A stretch of 64,000 bases of DNA from an uncultured beta proteobacterium (lineage in GTDB: Bacteria > Pseudomonadota > Gammaproteobacteria > Burkholderiales > SG8-41), in the NCBI GenBank assembly GCA_903933915.1, contig CAIZLW010000016.1, positions 16,671-80,670 on the forward strand, in the 5' to 3' direction. The position numbers were made by a program, and so were the translations under genes. The stretch's first letter is position 1. The number at the start of each line of letters is the position of its first letter. Shown piece after piece: positions 17,158 through 26,300 of this stretch. The notes under the pieces are model-generated. The model ran no database searches, was not told the DNA's origin, and saw only the letters and a list, made by a program, of their open reading frames with translations.

Positions 17158-18417
17158 ATGCATTTATCCGACCTTAAAAATCTCCACGTCGGCGAACTCG
17201 TCGATATGGCCGTCAAAAACGAGATCGACGGCGCCAACCGACTGCGCAAGCAGGAACTCATTTTCGCTCTGCTCAAGAATCAGGCGAAAAAAGGGGAATC
17301 CATCTTCGGCGGCGGCACGCTGGAGGTGCTGCCCGACGGCTTCGGCTTCCTGCGCTCTCCCGACACTTCCTATCTCGCCGGCACCGATGACATTTATGTG
17401 TCGCCCTCGCAGATCCGCCGCTTCAATCTGCACACCGGCGACACCATCGAAGGCGAGATCCGCACCCCGAAAGAAGGCGAACGCTACTTCGCCCTGGTCA
17501 AGGTCGACAAGGTCAACGAAGACTCGCCGGAGAACTCAAAACACAAAATCCTGTTTGAGAACCTGACGCCGTATCACCCGACAGAACATCTCAAACTCGA
17601 ACGCGACATCAAGGCCGAGGAAAACATCACCGGCCGTATCATTGACATCATTGCCCCCATCGGTAAAGGCCAGCGCGGACTGATCGTGTCGCCGCCCAAG
17701 GCCGGCAAAACCGTGCTGATGCAGCACATTGCCCACGCCATCACTGCCAACCATCCCGAAGTCGTGCTAATCGTGCTGCTGATCGACGAACGCCCGGAGG
17801 AAGTCACGGAAATGCAGCGCTCGGTGAAGGGTGAAGTGTTGTCCTCCACCTTCGACGAACCGGCCAGCCGCCACGTACAGGTCGCCGAAATGGTGATTGA
17901 AAAAGCCAAGCGCCTGATCGAACACAAAAAAGACGTCGTCATCCTGCTCGACTCCATTACCCGCCTCGCCCGCGCCTACAACACTGTGGTGCCGGCTTCC
18001 GGCAAGGTGCTGACCGGTGGCGTCGATGCCAACGCGCTGCAGCGTCCGAAACGCTTCTTCGGCGCCGCGCGCAACGTCGAGGAAGGCGGTAGCCTGACCA
18101 TCCTCGCTACTGCGCTGATCGACACCGGTTCGCGCATGGACGACGTGATCTACGAGGAATTCAAGGGCACCGGCAACATGGAAATCCATCTTGACCGGCG
18201 CATGTACGAGAAACGTATTTTCCCCGCGATCAACGTCAATCGCTCCGGCACGCGTCGTGAAGAGTTGCTGGTGCCGAAAGATGTGCTGCAGAAAATCTGG
18301 GTGCTGCGCAAACTGCTGTATCCGATGGACGAACTGGAAGCGACGGAATTCCTGCTCGACAAGGTACGCGCCACCAAAAGCAACGCGGACTTCTTCGATT
18401 CGATGCGCCGCGGTTAA
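17158..18417 (+). CDS. rho: Transcription termination factor Rho
   Basis: The 419-residue hexameric RNA helicase has the N-terminal [13 protein letters not shown] domain, an RNA-binding cold-shock-like domain ([14 protein letters not shown]), the P-loop SPPKAGKT and the arginine-finger/Q-loop region ([28 protein letters not shown]). The length and C-terminus are normal for proteobacteria. AGAAG precedes the ATG. It follows trxA and is closed by a terminator at 18461. Confidence 0.98.
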   Translation: MHLSDLKNLHVGELVDMAVKNEIDGANRLRKQELIFALLKNQAKKGESIFGGGTLEVLPDGFGFLRSPDTSYLAGTDDIYVSPSQIRRFNLHTGDTIEGEIRTPKEGERYFALVKVDKVNEDSPENSKHKILFENLTPYHPTEHLKLERDIKAEENITGRIIDIIAPIGKGQRGLIVSPPKAGKTVLMQHIAHAITANHPEVVLIVLLIDERPEEVTEMQRSVKGEVLSSTFDEPASRHVQVAEMVIEKAKRLIEHKKDVVILLDSITRLARAYNTVVPASGKVLTGGVDANALQRPKRFFGAARNVEEGGSLTILATALIDTGSRMDDVIYEEFKGTGNMEIHLDRRMYEKRIFPAINVNRSGTRREELLVPKDVLQKIWVLRKLLYPMDELEATEFLLDKVRATKSNADFFDSMRRG

Positions 18418-18460
18418 CCAAGCCTCCAGTAACAAAACATCATCCGTTTCAGACATCTCG

Positions 18461-18486
18461 ACACCCGGCCCTGCGCCGGGTGTTTT
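18461..18486 (+). terminator. Rho-independent terminator after rho
   Basis: A 9-bp GC-rich perfect stem (18461-18469 with 18475-18483), 5-nt loop, and a short T-run from 18483. It ends the rho transcript 44 bp after the stop. Confidence 0.75.
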
Positions 18487-18653
18487 GCATTGGGCACCCG
18501 GAGCCGGCTTTTTGCAGCAAGATAGCCGCGCGACGGAATGACCATTGGCCGGCGTCTGTTTACTGAATGTTGTATGCATTGCAGCCCGCCCTCCGGATAC
18601 AGGATTAAAATAACCGTATTCGCAGGGGGGACACTCTCTTCAAGGAGGCCGAC

Positions 18654-19079
18654 ATGTATCGATACCTGCTGATTGCCCTGCTGTTGCTGACGGGTTGCGC
18701 ACAATTACCGCCGCCCCCGGGCGATGCTGCGGCCAAGCGCTTTGAAGCCGTTCCGGATCGCGCTGTCATCTATGTGCTACGCAGTCCCACTGAGCGGGAC
18801 TTTGTCGCCCCAATCATGCTGGATGACGAAATGATAGGGTCCACCTACCGCGGCACCTTCATGCGCCTGGTCGTTCCGTCTGGCCAACACAAGATCGCCG
18901 GATTTGCCGGTGACAGCGGCCAGATCAGCCTGCAAGCTGGAGTGGGAAAACTCTATTTCATCAACCAGACCACCTTTGGTTACAGTTCACTCACGGGCTC
19001 CAACTTCCAACTGGTTGATGAGAAATTTGGTCGCTCTCTTGCGCTCAACGGAACGCTGACCAACGAAGTCATCAAGTAA
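18654..19079 (+). CDS. DUF2846-like lipoprotein
   Basis: A 141-residue protein with a short lipoprotein signal (MYRYLLIALLLLTGC, Cys at 15 in LTGC). The rest resembles DUF2846-type domains: AVIYVLRS early strand, LDDEMIG, then VPSGQHKIAG and KLYFINQ. It is probably tethered to the inner leaflet of the outer membrane; function unknown. AAGGAGG sits 7 nt before the ATG. Its TAA stop overlaps the ATG of a second, broken lipoprotein gene (TAATG at 19077-19081), showing that both once formed a coupled pair. Confidence 0.85.
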   Translation: MYRYLLIALLLLTGCAQLPPPPGDAAAKRFEAVPDRAVIYVLRSPTERDFVAPIMLDDEMIGSTYRGTFMRLVVPSGQHKIAGFAGDSGQISLQAGVGKLYFINQTTFGYSSLTGSNFQLVDEKFGRSLALNGTLTNEVIK

Positions 19080-19535
19080 TGAGCCGCAGTCTGCGCATCG
19101 CAACGGTCATCATGCCCGTGCTGTTCGCAGCCTGCTCCTCGCCCCCCGAGGCCCCGCCCGACCTGGATCGTGAAGCAAAGCAGTTTGTCACCCATCCGGA
19201 AGACAGCACCCTTTAGGTCTACCGGACGGATGGGGTCAGTCTGGAAGATGACACGGTGCTTTGGGTCAACGGTCGCCTGATCGGCGCCACGCTGCCGCAT
19301 AGTTTTTTCAAGGTTCACCTGAATCCCGGAAAACAACTGCTGGTCGACTCCGGGATCGATAACGGGTGGTTGGCGCTCGAAACCCGTCCCGGGGGCCTAT
19401 TTCATCCGGCTTCAGGTCTTTTCCGCACATTCCCGCTTCGAGACGGTTGCGCCCGAGCAAGCCAGGCTGGAAATGCCCGATTGCTGCGGTTTGCTGGAAA
19501 ACAGGCGCCCAGGCCAGCGCCCCTTGCTTCGATAG
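19079..19535 (+). pseudogene. Degraded DUF2846-like lipoprotein gene (nonsense plus frameshift)
   Basis: The ATG at 19079 overlaps the stop of the preceding lipoprotein gene and opens with a lipobox (VLFAAC). Codon 46 is TAG at 19214-19216, after which the frame continues with VYRTDGVSLEDDTVLWVNG and LIGATLPHSFFKVHLNPGKQ, a family-like core. At a run of five G (19391-19395) the reading continues better in another frame as GAYFIRLQVFSAHSRFETV, ending at TAG 19533-19535. Removing one G and reading the TAG as CAG would give a 152-residue intact lipoprotein. Both lesions must be real or errors; two independent defects favour a pseudogene. Confidence 0.7.
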
Positions 19536-19552
19536 CCGAATTCCGCGATAAT
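19524..19552 (+). promoter_or_regulatory. Candidate sigma-70 promoter for rpmE
   Basis: TTGCTT (19524-19529), 17-nt spacer, GATAAT (19547-19552). It lies about 50 bp before the rpmE start and overlaps the end of the broken lipoprotein gene. Confidence 0.35.
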
Positions 19553-19598
19553 TATCGGTTTCCCGCATCGTCGCGGGCACCACGCTCAGGATATCGCC

Positions 19599-19832
19599 AT
19601 GAAAGCCGACGTACACCCGGAATATATCGAAATATCAGTGGCTTGCAGCTGCGGAAACAAATGGCAGACGCGCTCGACCATGGCTAAAGCCCTCAATGTC
19701 GAGGTTTGCTCGGCCTGCCATCCGTTCTATACCGGCAAGCAGAAGATCCTCGACACCGCCGGCCGGGTCGAGAAATTCAACCAGAAATACGGCAAACGCA
19801 CCCCGGCCAAGACCAAAGAAGCCGCGGCCTGA
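19599..19832 (+). CDS. rpmE: 50S ribosomal protein L31
   Basis: The 77-residue protein has the L31 core with a zinc-binding cysteine set (C16, C18, C37, C40) in ACSCG and [10 protein letters not shown], so it is the zinc-containing (C+) form. [19 protein letters not shown] is the family signature. The terminal [10 protein letters not shown] is a short unstructured tail. Its placement just after rho is common in betaproteobacteria. A terminator follows at 19855. Confidence 0.97.
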   Translation: MKADVHPEYIEISVACSCGNKWQTRSTMAKALNVEVCSACHPFYTGKQKILDTAGRVEKFNQKYGKRTPAKTKEAAA

Positions 19833-19854
19833 TGCACTTTGCTTAGCACTTACG

Positions 19855-19885
19855 AGGGCAGCCCATCGGGCTGCCCTTTGTTTTG
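19855..19885 (+). terminator. Rho-independent terminator after rpmE
   Basis: A perfect 10-bp stem (19855-19864 with 19868-19877), 3-nt loop and T-rich tail TTGTTTTGG. It lies 22 bp after the rpmE stop. Confidence 0.75.
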
Positions 19886-19939
19886 GTGGCGACCGCAAGC
19901 AAAACACCGGCGCCTTAGTTCCTCCGAGGAGACCTGCAA

Positions 19940-20998
19940 ATGAAATCGTTTCGGATCGCCGTAATTCCCGGTGACGGCATCGGCAAGGAAGTCATGCCCG
20001 AAGGCCTGCGCGTGCTGGAAGCCGTCGGCCGCAAGTTTGACATTCAGTTCAAGTTTGATGAACTCGACTGGAGCTGTGACTACCACGCCAAACACGGCCG
20101 CATGATGCCGGAGGATGGCCTGAAACAGCTCGAAAAACATGACGCGGTGTACTTCGGCGCCGTCGGCTGGCCGGCGATGCTGCCCGACCACATCTCGCTA
20201 TGGGGATTGCTGATCCCGTTCCGCCGCGGCTATGACCAGTACGTCAACTTGCGTCCGGTGCGCCTGATGCCCGGCATGAAATGCCCGCTCGCCGACCGCA
20301 AACCGGGCGACATCGATTTCTGGGTAGTGCGCGAAAACAGCGAAGGCGAATACTCGTCGGTGGGCGGCCGCATGTACGGCGGCACCGAACGCGAATTCGT
20401 CACCCAGCAGGCGATCTTCTCGCGCACGGGTGTCGACCGCATTCTGAAGTTTGCCTATGAACTGGCGAAAAAGCGGCCGAAGAAACACCTGACGTCGGCA
20501 ACCAAATCCAACGGCATCTCGATCTCGATGCCGTACTGGGATGAACGCGTCAAGGAAATGGCGGCAAAGTATCCCGATGTGAAAACCGACCAGTACCACA
20601 TCGACATCCTGTCCGCGCATTTCGTCATGCATCCGGACTGGTTCGACGTGGTCGTCGCCTCCAATCTGTTCGGCGACATCCTGTCCGACCTCGGCCCCGC
20701 AGCGACAGGTACCATCGGTATCGCGCCGTCGGCAAACATGAATCCAGAGCGCCTGTTTCCGTCGCTGTTCGAACCGGTGCACGGCTCGGCGCCCGACATT
20801 TACGGCAGAAAAATCGCCAACCCGGTCGGCATGATCTGGGCGGGCGCGATGATGCTTGATCACCTCGGCTGCGAAGATGCCGGTGCGGCCGTCGTCAAGG
20901 CGATTGAAAGCGTGCTGCTGGAAGGCCCGAAAACCCCGGACCTCGGAGGCAAGGCCGGCACTGCTGATCTCGGCAAAGCTGTCGCCGACGCGATCTAG
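19940..20998 (+). CDS. Tartrate/D-malate dehydrogenase-like (isocitrate/isopropylmalate dehydrogenase family)
   Basis: A 352-residue beta-decarboxylating dehydrogenase. Family signatures include IPGDGIGKEV at the start, the substrate arginines in VNLRPVRL, the catalytic Tyr in ENSEGEYS..GGRMY, the lysine in TKSNGISIS, metal-binding aspartates in ASNLFGDILSDLG and the cofactor loop EPVHGSAPDIYGRKIANPVG. ELDWSCDYHAKHGRMMP near residue 37 is characteristic of the TtuC/DmlA branch, which oxidises tartrate or D-malate with NAD+, rather than LeuB. GAGGAG precedes the ATG. Such enzymes often accompany Bug or TRAP uptake of dicarboxylates, and a TRAP permease lies 1.8 kb downstream. Confidence 0.88.
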   Translation: MKSFRIAVIPGDGIGKEVMPEGLRVLEAVGRKFDIQFKFDELDWSCDYHAKHGRMMPEDGLKQLEKHDAVYFGAVGWPAMLPDHISLWGLLIPFRRGYDQYVNLRPVRLMPGMKCPLADRKPGDIDFWVVRENSEGEYSSVGGRMYGGTEREFVTQQAIFSRTGVDRILKFAYELAKKRPKKHLTSATKSNGISISMPYWDERVKEMAAKYPDVKTDQYHIDILSAHFVMHPDWFDVVVASNLFGDILSDLGPAATGTIGIAPSANMNPERLFPSLFEPVHGSAPDIYGRKIANPVGMIWAGAMMLDHLGCEDAGAAVVKAIESVLLEGPKTPDLGGKAGTADLGKAVADAI

Positions 20999-21010
20999 AC
21001 TCGACGCCGC

Positions 21011-22612
21011 TCAGTAGGCGGCAACAGCACCGTCGCTGCGCGGGTCTGCCCCACCTTCAAGCACACCGTCGGCATGCCGGATGATCATTCCGGCATGGCC
21101 GACGGTTTCGTCGTACGCACCGATGATTTCGACATCGTGCCCGCGTTCACTGAGTTCACGCACCACGCCCGCGTCGAATCGCGACTCCAGTTTCAGCGAT
21201 TCACTGGTCTGGCCCCAGGTGCGGCCGAGCAGCCAGCGCGGCGCACTGATCGCGGCTTGCGGCGGCAGGCCATGAGCGATGGCGCGCGTGAATATCGCGC
21301 ACTGCGTCTGCGGCTGACCGTCACCGCCCATCGTGCCGTAGACCACGGTGCGGCCGTCGGACAACCGGGCCAGTGCCGGGTTAAGCGTGTGAAAAGGTTT
21401 GCGTCCAGGCTCCAGCGCATTGAGCGCAGCTGCATCCAGTGAAAAACTGCAGCCACGGTTCTGCCAGTTGACGCCGCTCGCCGGCAACACGATGCCGGAA
21501 CCGAATTCGTGATAAATGCTCTGGATGAATGACACCGCGCGACCCGCGCCATCGATCACCCCCATCCAGATCGTGTCGCCAGCCTGGGTTTTGCCGCCCC
21601 ACGGTGCAGCGCGGCGGCGGTCGATCTGCCGCGCCAGTTCATTCACATGCTCAGGCACCAGCAGACTCTGCGCATTCACTTTCATATAGCGGGGATCGGT
21701 CACGTATCGATCACGCACCCGGAATGCCTGTTTCGTCGCCTCCACACAAAGATGCACATAATCGGCGCTGCCCTGCGGTACTACGCCGATGTCGAGCACA
21801 TCCAGAATGCCGAGAATCAGCAATGAAACCACGCCCTGTGTCGGTGGCGTCATGTTGTGCACCGTACCCGCAGAATGCTGCAGCGTCAGCGGATCCACCA
21901 GTTGTACGCGGTGTGCGGCAAGATCACGCGCGCTCACCGGGCTGTCCACGCGCGCCAGATCCTCCGCCATCGATTGCGCGAGTTCACCACGATAGAAATC
22001 TGCAGTGCCGGCTCCGGCAATTCTCTCCAGTGTGTCCGCCAGCCCTGTCTGCACAAACCGGCTGCCCGCGGCCGGCGGCCCACCATTCACCAAAAATGTT
22101 TCGGCAAATCCCGGCTGCAGTTGCAGCTCCCCCATCTTGACTGCCGTCAGCGACGACTGACTCACGGTGACGGGAATGCCATGCCGCGCGTAATGGATGG
22201 CATCTTCCAGCAACCGCGTCAGCGGTAACCGTCCGCCGAGCGCCTTGCGTGACAACTGATGGGCCGCGCCCCAGCCGGAAATGGTGCCGGCCACTGTATT
22301 GGCCGCGACACCGCCGCGATGCGGGATCGTGTTCAGGTGCCCACGTTCTGCGTACCAGGCACGTGAAGCTAGCCCCGCTGCCGCGCCACAGGCATCATTC
22401 GCGCCGGGCGCCTCGCCCGGTACATGCAGCAGCCAGAAACTGTCGCCACCAATTGAATTCATGTGCGGGTAAACGACGGCAATGGTCGCTGCCGCCGCAA
22501 TCATCGCTTCGATCGCATTACCGCCTTCGCGGAGCACGGCCAGCGCCGACTGCGAGGCCAGAGAATGCGGGGCAACGGCCATGCCACGTGTACCGCGTAG
22601 TGTATTGATCAT
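21011..22612 (-). CDS. Gamma-glutamyltransferase family protein
   Basis: A 533-residue Ntn-hydrolase that self-cleaves into two subunits. The probable nucleophile is the Thr of AGDTIWMGVID, which begins the small subunit; HEFGSGIVLPASG and MGGDGQPQTQ are other landmarks. This is the short GGT-like branch (YwrD-type), which has no signal peptide, so it is probably cytoplasmic. It hydrolyses gamma-glutamyl bonds, such as in glutathione, or related amides. ATG 22612 was chosen over 22660 because the first conserved block (RGMAVAPHSLAS) starts right after it. It converges on the dehydrogenase ending at 20998 and is divergent from the TRAP genes, with 151 bp between starts. Confidence 0.88.
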   Translation of the reverse strand: MINTLRGTRGMAVAPHSLASQSALAVLREGGNAIEAMIAAAATIAVVYPHMNSIGGDSFWLLHVPGEAPGANDACGAAAGLASRAWYAERGHLNTIPHRGGVAANTVAGTISGWGAAHQLSRKALGGRLPLTRLLEDAIHYARHGIPVTVSQSSLTAVKMGELQLQPGFAETFLVNGGPPAAGSRFVQTGLADTLERIAGAGTADFYRGELAQSMAEDLARVDSPVSARDLAAHRVQLVDPLTLQHSAGTVHNMTPPTQGVVSLLILGILDVLDIGVVPQGSADYVHLCVEATKQAFRVRDRYVTDPRYMKVNAQSLLVPEHVNELARQIDRRRAAPWGGKTQAGDTIWMGVIDGAGRAVSFIQSIYHEFGSGIVLPASGVNWQNRGCSFSLDAAALNALEPGRKPFHTLNPALARLSDGRTVVYGTMGGDGQPQTQCAIFTRAIAHGLPPQAAISAPRWLLGRTWGQTSESLKLESRFDAGVVRELSERGHDVEIIGAYDETVGHAGMIIRHADGVLEGGADPRSDGAVAAY

Positions 22613-22763
22613 TGGATGTGTCCTGCCTGTCGAGTTTGCAGTATCGCAGCACAGTTGCATGCAAGGCTCATGCCAGAAGTCTACCGCAGACCGTCACCGC
22701 GGCCATGAACCTTGATAGACTGTCCCCGCTTAGAGTCCCCATCCGGAACACCCTTAATCCGCA

Positions 22764-23303
22764 ATGAACGCACTGCTCCGCACCGCCGCCCTGATCGACG
22801 CGCTGAACGAAAAAATCGGCCACATCGCCTGCTGGCTGGTGCTTATCGCCTGTGTGATCAGTGCCAGTAACGCCATGCTGCGCTACGGCTTCAATATCAG
22901 TTCAAATGCCTGGCTGGAAATCCAGTGGTACCTGTTCGGCGGCATGGTCATGCTGGGCGCTGCCAGCACGCTCAAAACCAACCAGCATGTGCGCGTTGAT
23001 GTGCTGTACAGCCGCTACAGTGACCGTACCCGCCTGTGGGTGGATCTCCTCGGTGGCCTCCTGTTCCTGCTGCCGATGGTCGCCATGATCGGCTGGCTGT
23101 CGTGGCCGATGTTCCTCAATGCCTACACCATCGGTGAAACCTCCAGCAATGCCGGCGGACTGCTGCGCTGGCCGGTCAAATTGCTGGTGCCACTGGGTTT
23201 CCTGCTGCTGGCGCTGCAGGGCGTCTCCGAAATCATCAAGCGTGCAGCCGCACTCGGCGGACGCACCAGTCTCGACGCCGACTACGAAAGGCCGCTGCAG
23301 TGA
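22764..23303 (+). CDS. TRAP transporter small permease (DctQ type)
   Basis: The 179-residue membrane protein has four hydrophobic segments and the DctQ signature with the tryptophan-rich SSNAWLEIQWYLFGG in helix 2. Small TRAP subunits scaffold the large permease and couple to sodium-driven uptake of carboxylates. Its TGA overlaps the GTG of the large permease by 4 nt (GTGA, 23300-23303). No DctP receptor gene lies beside it. Confidence 0.9.
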   Translation: MNALLRTAALIDALNEKIGHIACWLVLIACVISASNAMLRYGFNISSNAWLEIQWYLFGGMVMLGAASTLKTNQHVRVDVLYSRYSDRTRLWVDLLGGLLFLLPMVAMIGWLSWPMFLNAYTIGETSSNAGGLLRWPVKLLVPLGFLLLALQGVSEIIKRAAALGGRTSLDADYERPLQ

Positions 23304-24772
23304 TCGACCGTGAACTGATGGCCCCGCTGATGTTTGGCGGACTGGTCGCGTTCATGCTGATCGGCTATCCGGTAGCGTTTTCGCTGGGCGCGGTCGGCTT
23401 GTTGTTCGGCGTCATCGGCATCGAACTGGGCTATTTTCAGTGGGAACTGATGCAGGCGCTGCCGGAACGGGTATTCGGGATCCTCGCCAACGACCTGCTG
23501 CTGTCGATTCCCTTTTTCGCGTTCATGGGCGCAGTGCTGGAACGCTGCGGCCTGGCTGAAGACCTGCTCGAAGGCACGGGCCAGCTGTTCGGATCGGTGC
23601 GGGGCGGCCTCGCCTACGCGGTGATTTTTGTCGGCGCACTGCTCGGTGCGATTACCGGCACGGTCGCGGCCTCTGTTATTGCCATGGGCCTGATCTCGCT
23701 CCCGGTGATGATCCGCTACGGCTACAACATGCGCATGGCCACCGGCGTCATTGCCGCATCCGGCACCATCACCCAGCTGATCCCGCCCTCCCTGGTGCTG
23801 ATCGTTCTGGCCGACCAGCTTGGCCGCTCGGTCGGCGACATGTATGCCGGCGCGATCGGCCCCTCCATCCTGCAGGTGTTGCTGTTCTGCCTGTTCGTTT
23901 TTGTGGTTTCGAGGTTACGGCCTGATGCGATGCCGCCACTGCCTGCATCGGCGCGCACCCTGCAAGGCTGGCCGCTGGTGCGCCGCGTCTTGCGTGGCAT
24001 GGTGCCATCACTAGTACTGATGTTCCTGGTGCTCGGCACCATCCTGATGGGCGTCGCCACGCCCACCGAAGGCGGTGCAATGGGTGCAGTCGGCGCCATC
24101 GGTCTGGCGGCATTGCACCGGCGACTGACCTGGGACCTGCTGTGGCAAGGCATGAACTCGACCATGCGCATCACCGCGATGGTGATTTTCATCCTCATCG
24201 GCTCGACGGTGTTCGGCCTGGTATTCCGCGGCATGGATGGTGACCTGTGGATCGAACAGCACCTGATGTCCCTGCCCGGCGGCGTCACCGGCTTCCTGAT
24301 TGCGGTCAACCTGTTCATTTTTGTTCTCGCCTTTTTTCTTGATTTTTTCGAGATCGCCTTCATCGTGATCCCCTTGCTGGCGCCGGTCGCCGCCAAACTG
24401 GGCATCGACCTGATCTGGTTCGGCGTCTTGCTCGGTGCAAATATGCAGACCTCCTTCATGCATCCGCCTTTCGGTTTTGCACTGTTTTACCTGCGCGGCG
24501 TAGCTCCTAAAGAAGTCAAAAGCTCGGACATCTACTGGGGTGCCGTGCCCTGGGTGTTCATGCAATTGCTGCTGGTGGCCATCCTGATTTTCTGGCCGGG
24601 GCTGGTCACCGGTTTCGTCGACAAGCCGGTCACCATTGATCCGGCAAAAATCGAAATCCAACTGCGGCCGGAAGATGCGGTGAAATCCGTTGCCGAACCT
24701 CCCGCGGAATCCACCGGGAGCAGCAATGACGAGGCCGCCGCCATCGAACGCATGCTCAAGGAACAGAAATAA
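23300..24772 (+). CDS. TRAP transporter large permease (DctM type)
   Basis: The 490-residue protein has the DctM pattern of about 12-13 membrane segments, with GAVLERCGLAEDLL, the GAITGTVAASVIAMG elevator-domain loop and MHPPFGFALFYLRGVAP near the end. A hydrophilic C-terminal tail of about 60 residues (PAKIEIQLRPEDAV... MLKEQK) exceeds the usual length and is probably cytoplasmic. It starts with GTG overlapping the small subunit stop. Together with the DctQ gene it forms a sodium/solute permease. The periplasmic receptor must be elsewhere or be one of the orphan receptors, although Bug proteins normally pair with TctAB, not with TRAP. Confidence 0.92.
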   Translation: MIDRELMAPLMFGGLVAFMLIGYPVAFSLGAVGLLFGVIGIELGYFQWELMQALPERVFGILANDLLLSIPFFAFMGAVLERCGLAEDLLEGTGQLFGSVRGGLAYAVIFVGALLGAITGTVAASVIAMGLISLPVMIRYGYNMRMATGVIAASGTITQLIPPSLVLIVLADQLGRSVGDMYAGAIGPSILQVLLFCLFVFVVSRLRPDAMPPLPASARTLQGWPLVRRVLRGMVPSLVLMFLVLGTILMGVATPTEGGAMGAVGAIGLAALHRRLTWDLLWQGMNSTMRITAMVIFILIGSTVFGLVFRGMDGDLWIEQHLMSLPGGVTGFLIAVNLFIFVLAFFLDFFEIAFIVIPLLAPVAAKLGIDLIWFGVLLGANMQTSFMHPPFGFALFYLRGVAPKEVKSSDIYWGAVPWVFMQLLLVAILIFWPGLVTGFVDKPVTIDPAKIEIQLRPEDAVKSVAEPPAESTGSSNDEAAAIERMLKEQK

Positions 24773-24820
24773 AAAAGTCCGCTCACGCCGCAGGATCTGA
24801 GGGGAAAGAGTTACGGATGC

Positions 24821-25321
24821 TCAATAAGTCTTGTAAGACAGATACTTGCCACTCATCACGATCTTCACGCGGTCACCATTGGGATCGGGCTCGCGCTTCA
24901 TGTCCATCTTGAAATCAATCGCACTCATGATGCCGTCGCCGAACTCTTCATGAATCAGCTCCTTGAAGGTGGTGCCGTAGACGCTGACCAGTTCATAAAA
25001 GCGGTAGATCAGCGGATCGGTCGGCACTGCCGTCGGCAGCGAGCCCTTGTACGGCACTTGCTGCAGCAACAGCACGGCATACGGCGGCAGCCCCAGCAAC
25101 TTGCCGGCAGCCTCGGCCTGCGCCTTGGTCATCTGCATCTGACCGAGCAATGCGGCCGTCGTCCATTCCTTGCTGGCACCGATGGCTTTGGCGATCTTCG
25201 CCCAGGACAGCCCCTTCTTCAGCCGTGATTCGACGACCATTTCGGTGACATCGGTGCGCTTCATCGGTTTGGAAAAACTGGCGCTAACCAGTGACGCCCC
25301 GGTTGTCTTGCTCTTTTTCAC
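24821..25321 (-). CDS. cynS: Cyanate hydratase (cyanase)
   Basis: The 166-residue protein converts cyanate and bicarbonate to ammonia and CO2. Arg107, Glu110 and Ser133 line up with the catalytic Arg96, Glu99 and Ser122 of E. coli CynS with a constant offset of 11. The N-terminal helix-turn-helix-like domain (LSWAKIAKAIGASKEWTTAALLG) and the C-terminal KYLSYKTY complete the match. It starts with GTG, chosen because AAGGAG lies 6 nt upstream. It is the last gene of a four-gene minus-strand operon with the cyanate-type ABC transporter, 43 bp after the ATPase stop, so imported cyanate is probably used as a nitrogen source. Confidence 0.97.
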   Translation of the reverse strand: MKKSKTTGASLVSASFSKPMKRTDVTEMVVESRLKKGLSWAKIAKAIGASKEWTTAALLGQMQMTKAQAEAAGKLLGLPPYAVLLLQQVPYKGSLPTAVPTDPLIYRFYELVSVYGTTFKELIHEEFGDGIMSAIDFKMDMKREPDPNGDRVKIVMSGKYLSYKTY

Positions 25322-25364
25322 TGAATTCTCCTTGGTGTTGAATGAATCGAAATGAATAAGGTGT

Positions 25365-26285
25365 TCAGCGCACGACGGTCAGCGGCGCGCCGCTGACCGT
25401 CTGCGGCTTGACCGGAGCCACGGCGGGCGCATCACTCGGATCAAGGCCCGGCGTCACCAGCGGCGGGTTGCGCGGGTCATAACCGGCCGCCGAACTCGAA
25501 AACATCTTCGAGCGGTCGACCAGAAAATCGATCAGGTGGTTGCGGATGCGGTAGTAATGCGGGTGCTTGTGCAGATCGTGACGGGTGCGGCTGCGCGGCA
25601 TGGTGTTGACCACAATCTCGGCGATCTTGGCGCGCGGGCCGTTGGTCATCAGGATGATCTTGTCAGCGAGCAGGATCGCCTCATCGACATCGTGGGTGAT
25701 CATGAACACCGTCTGCCTGGTCTCGGCGCAGATGCGCAGCACCTCCTCCTGCAGCACGCCGCGGGTCAGCGCATCCAGCGCCGAAAACGGCTCGTCCATC
25801 AGCAGCATCTTGGGCTGGATCGACAATGCGCGGGCAATGCCGACGCGCTGTTTCATGCCGCCGGACAGCTCCGCGGGTCGTTTTTTCTCGGCGCCGGTCA
25901 GGTTCACCAGGTCGATGTATTTCTGGCAGTGCTCGCGCACCTTCTCATCCTTCCACTCCGGCCATCGCGACGACACGGCAAAGGCTATGTTGCCCATCAC
26001 CGTCAGCCACGGCATCAGCGCATGGCTCTGAAATATCACCGCACGATCCAGACTGGGGCCGCTGACTTCGCGCCCGGCGACAAACACATAACCTTCGGAC
26101 GACTGCTCCAGGCCGGACAACACGTTGAGGATGGTGGTTTTGCCGCAGCCGGAATGCCCGATCAGGCAGACAAACTCACCCGGCTCGATGCCGAAGTGCA
26201 GATCCTCAAACACCGTGGTGATGACGCCATCGCGCCCGGTGAACTTTTTGGCAATGCCTTCGATACGGATCAGGGGATCACTCAT
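25365..26285 (-). CDS. ABC transporter ATPase, nitrate/cyanate type (CynD/NrtD-like)
   Basis: A 306-residue ATPase with Walker [11 protein letters not shown]-loop FQSHALMPW, signature [13 protein letters not shown], Walker [12 protein letters not shown] and the H-loop [16 protein letters not shown]-terminal extension of about 50 residues after the nucleotide-binding domain (FLVDRSKMF... ) lies beyond the typical NrtD length, and carries no recognisable second domain. It energises the permease upstream by 15 bp. AGGAGA precedes the ATG. Confidence 0.92.
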   Translation of the reverse strand: MSDPLIRIEGIAKKFTGRDGVITTVFEDLHFGIEPGEFVCLIGHSGCGKTTILNVLSGLEQSSEGYVFVAGREVSGPSLDRAVIFQSHALMPWLTVMGNIAFAVSSRWPEWKDEKVREHCQKYIDLVNLTGAEKKRPAELSGGMKQRVGIARALSIQPKMLLMDEPFSALDALTRGVLQEEVLRICAETRQTVFMITHDVDEAILLADKIILMTNGPRAKIAEIVVNTMPRSRTRHDLHKHPHYYRIRNHLIDFLVDRSKMFSSSAAGYDPRNPPLVTPGLDPSDAPAVAPVKPQTVSGAPLTVVR

Positions 26286-26300
26286 TATTTTCTCCTGCCG

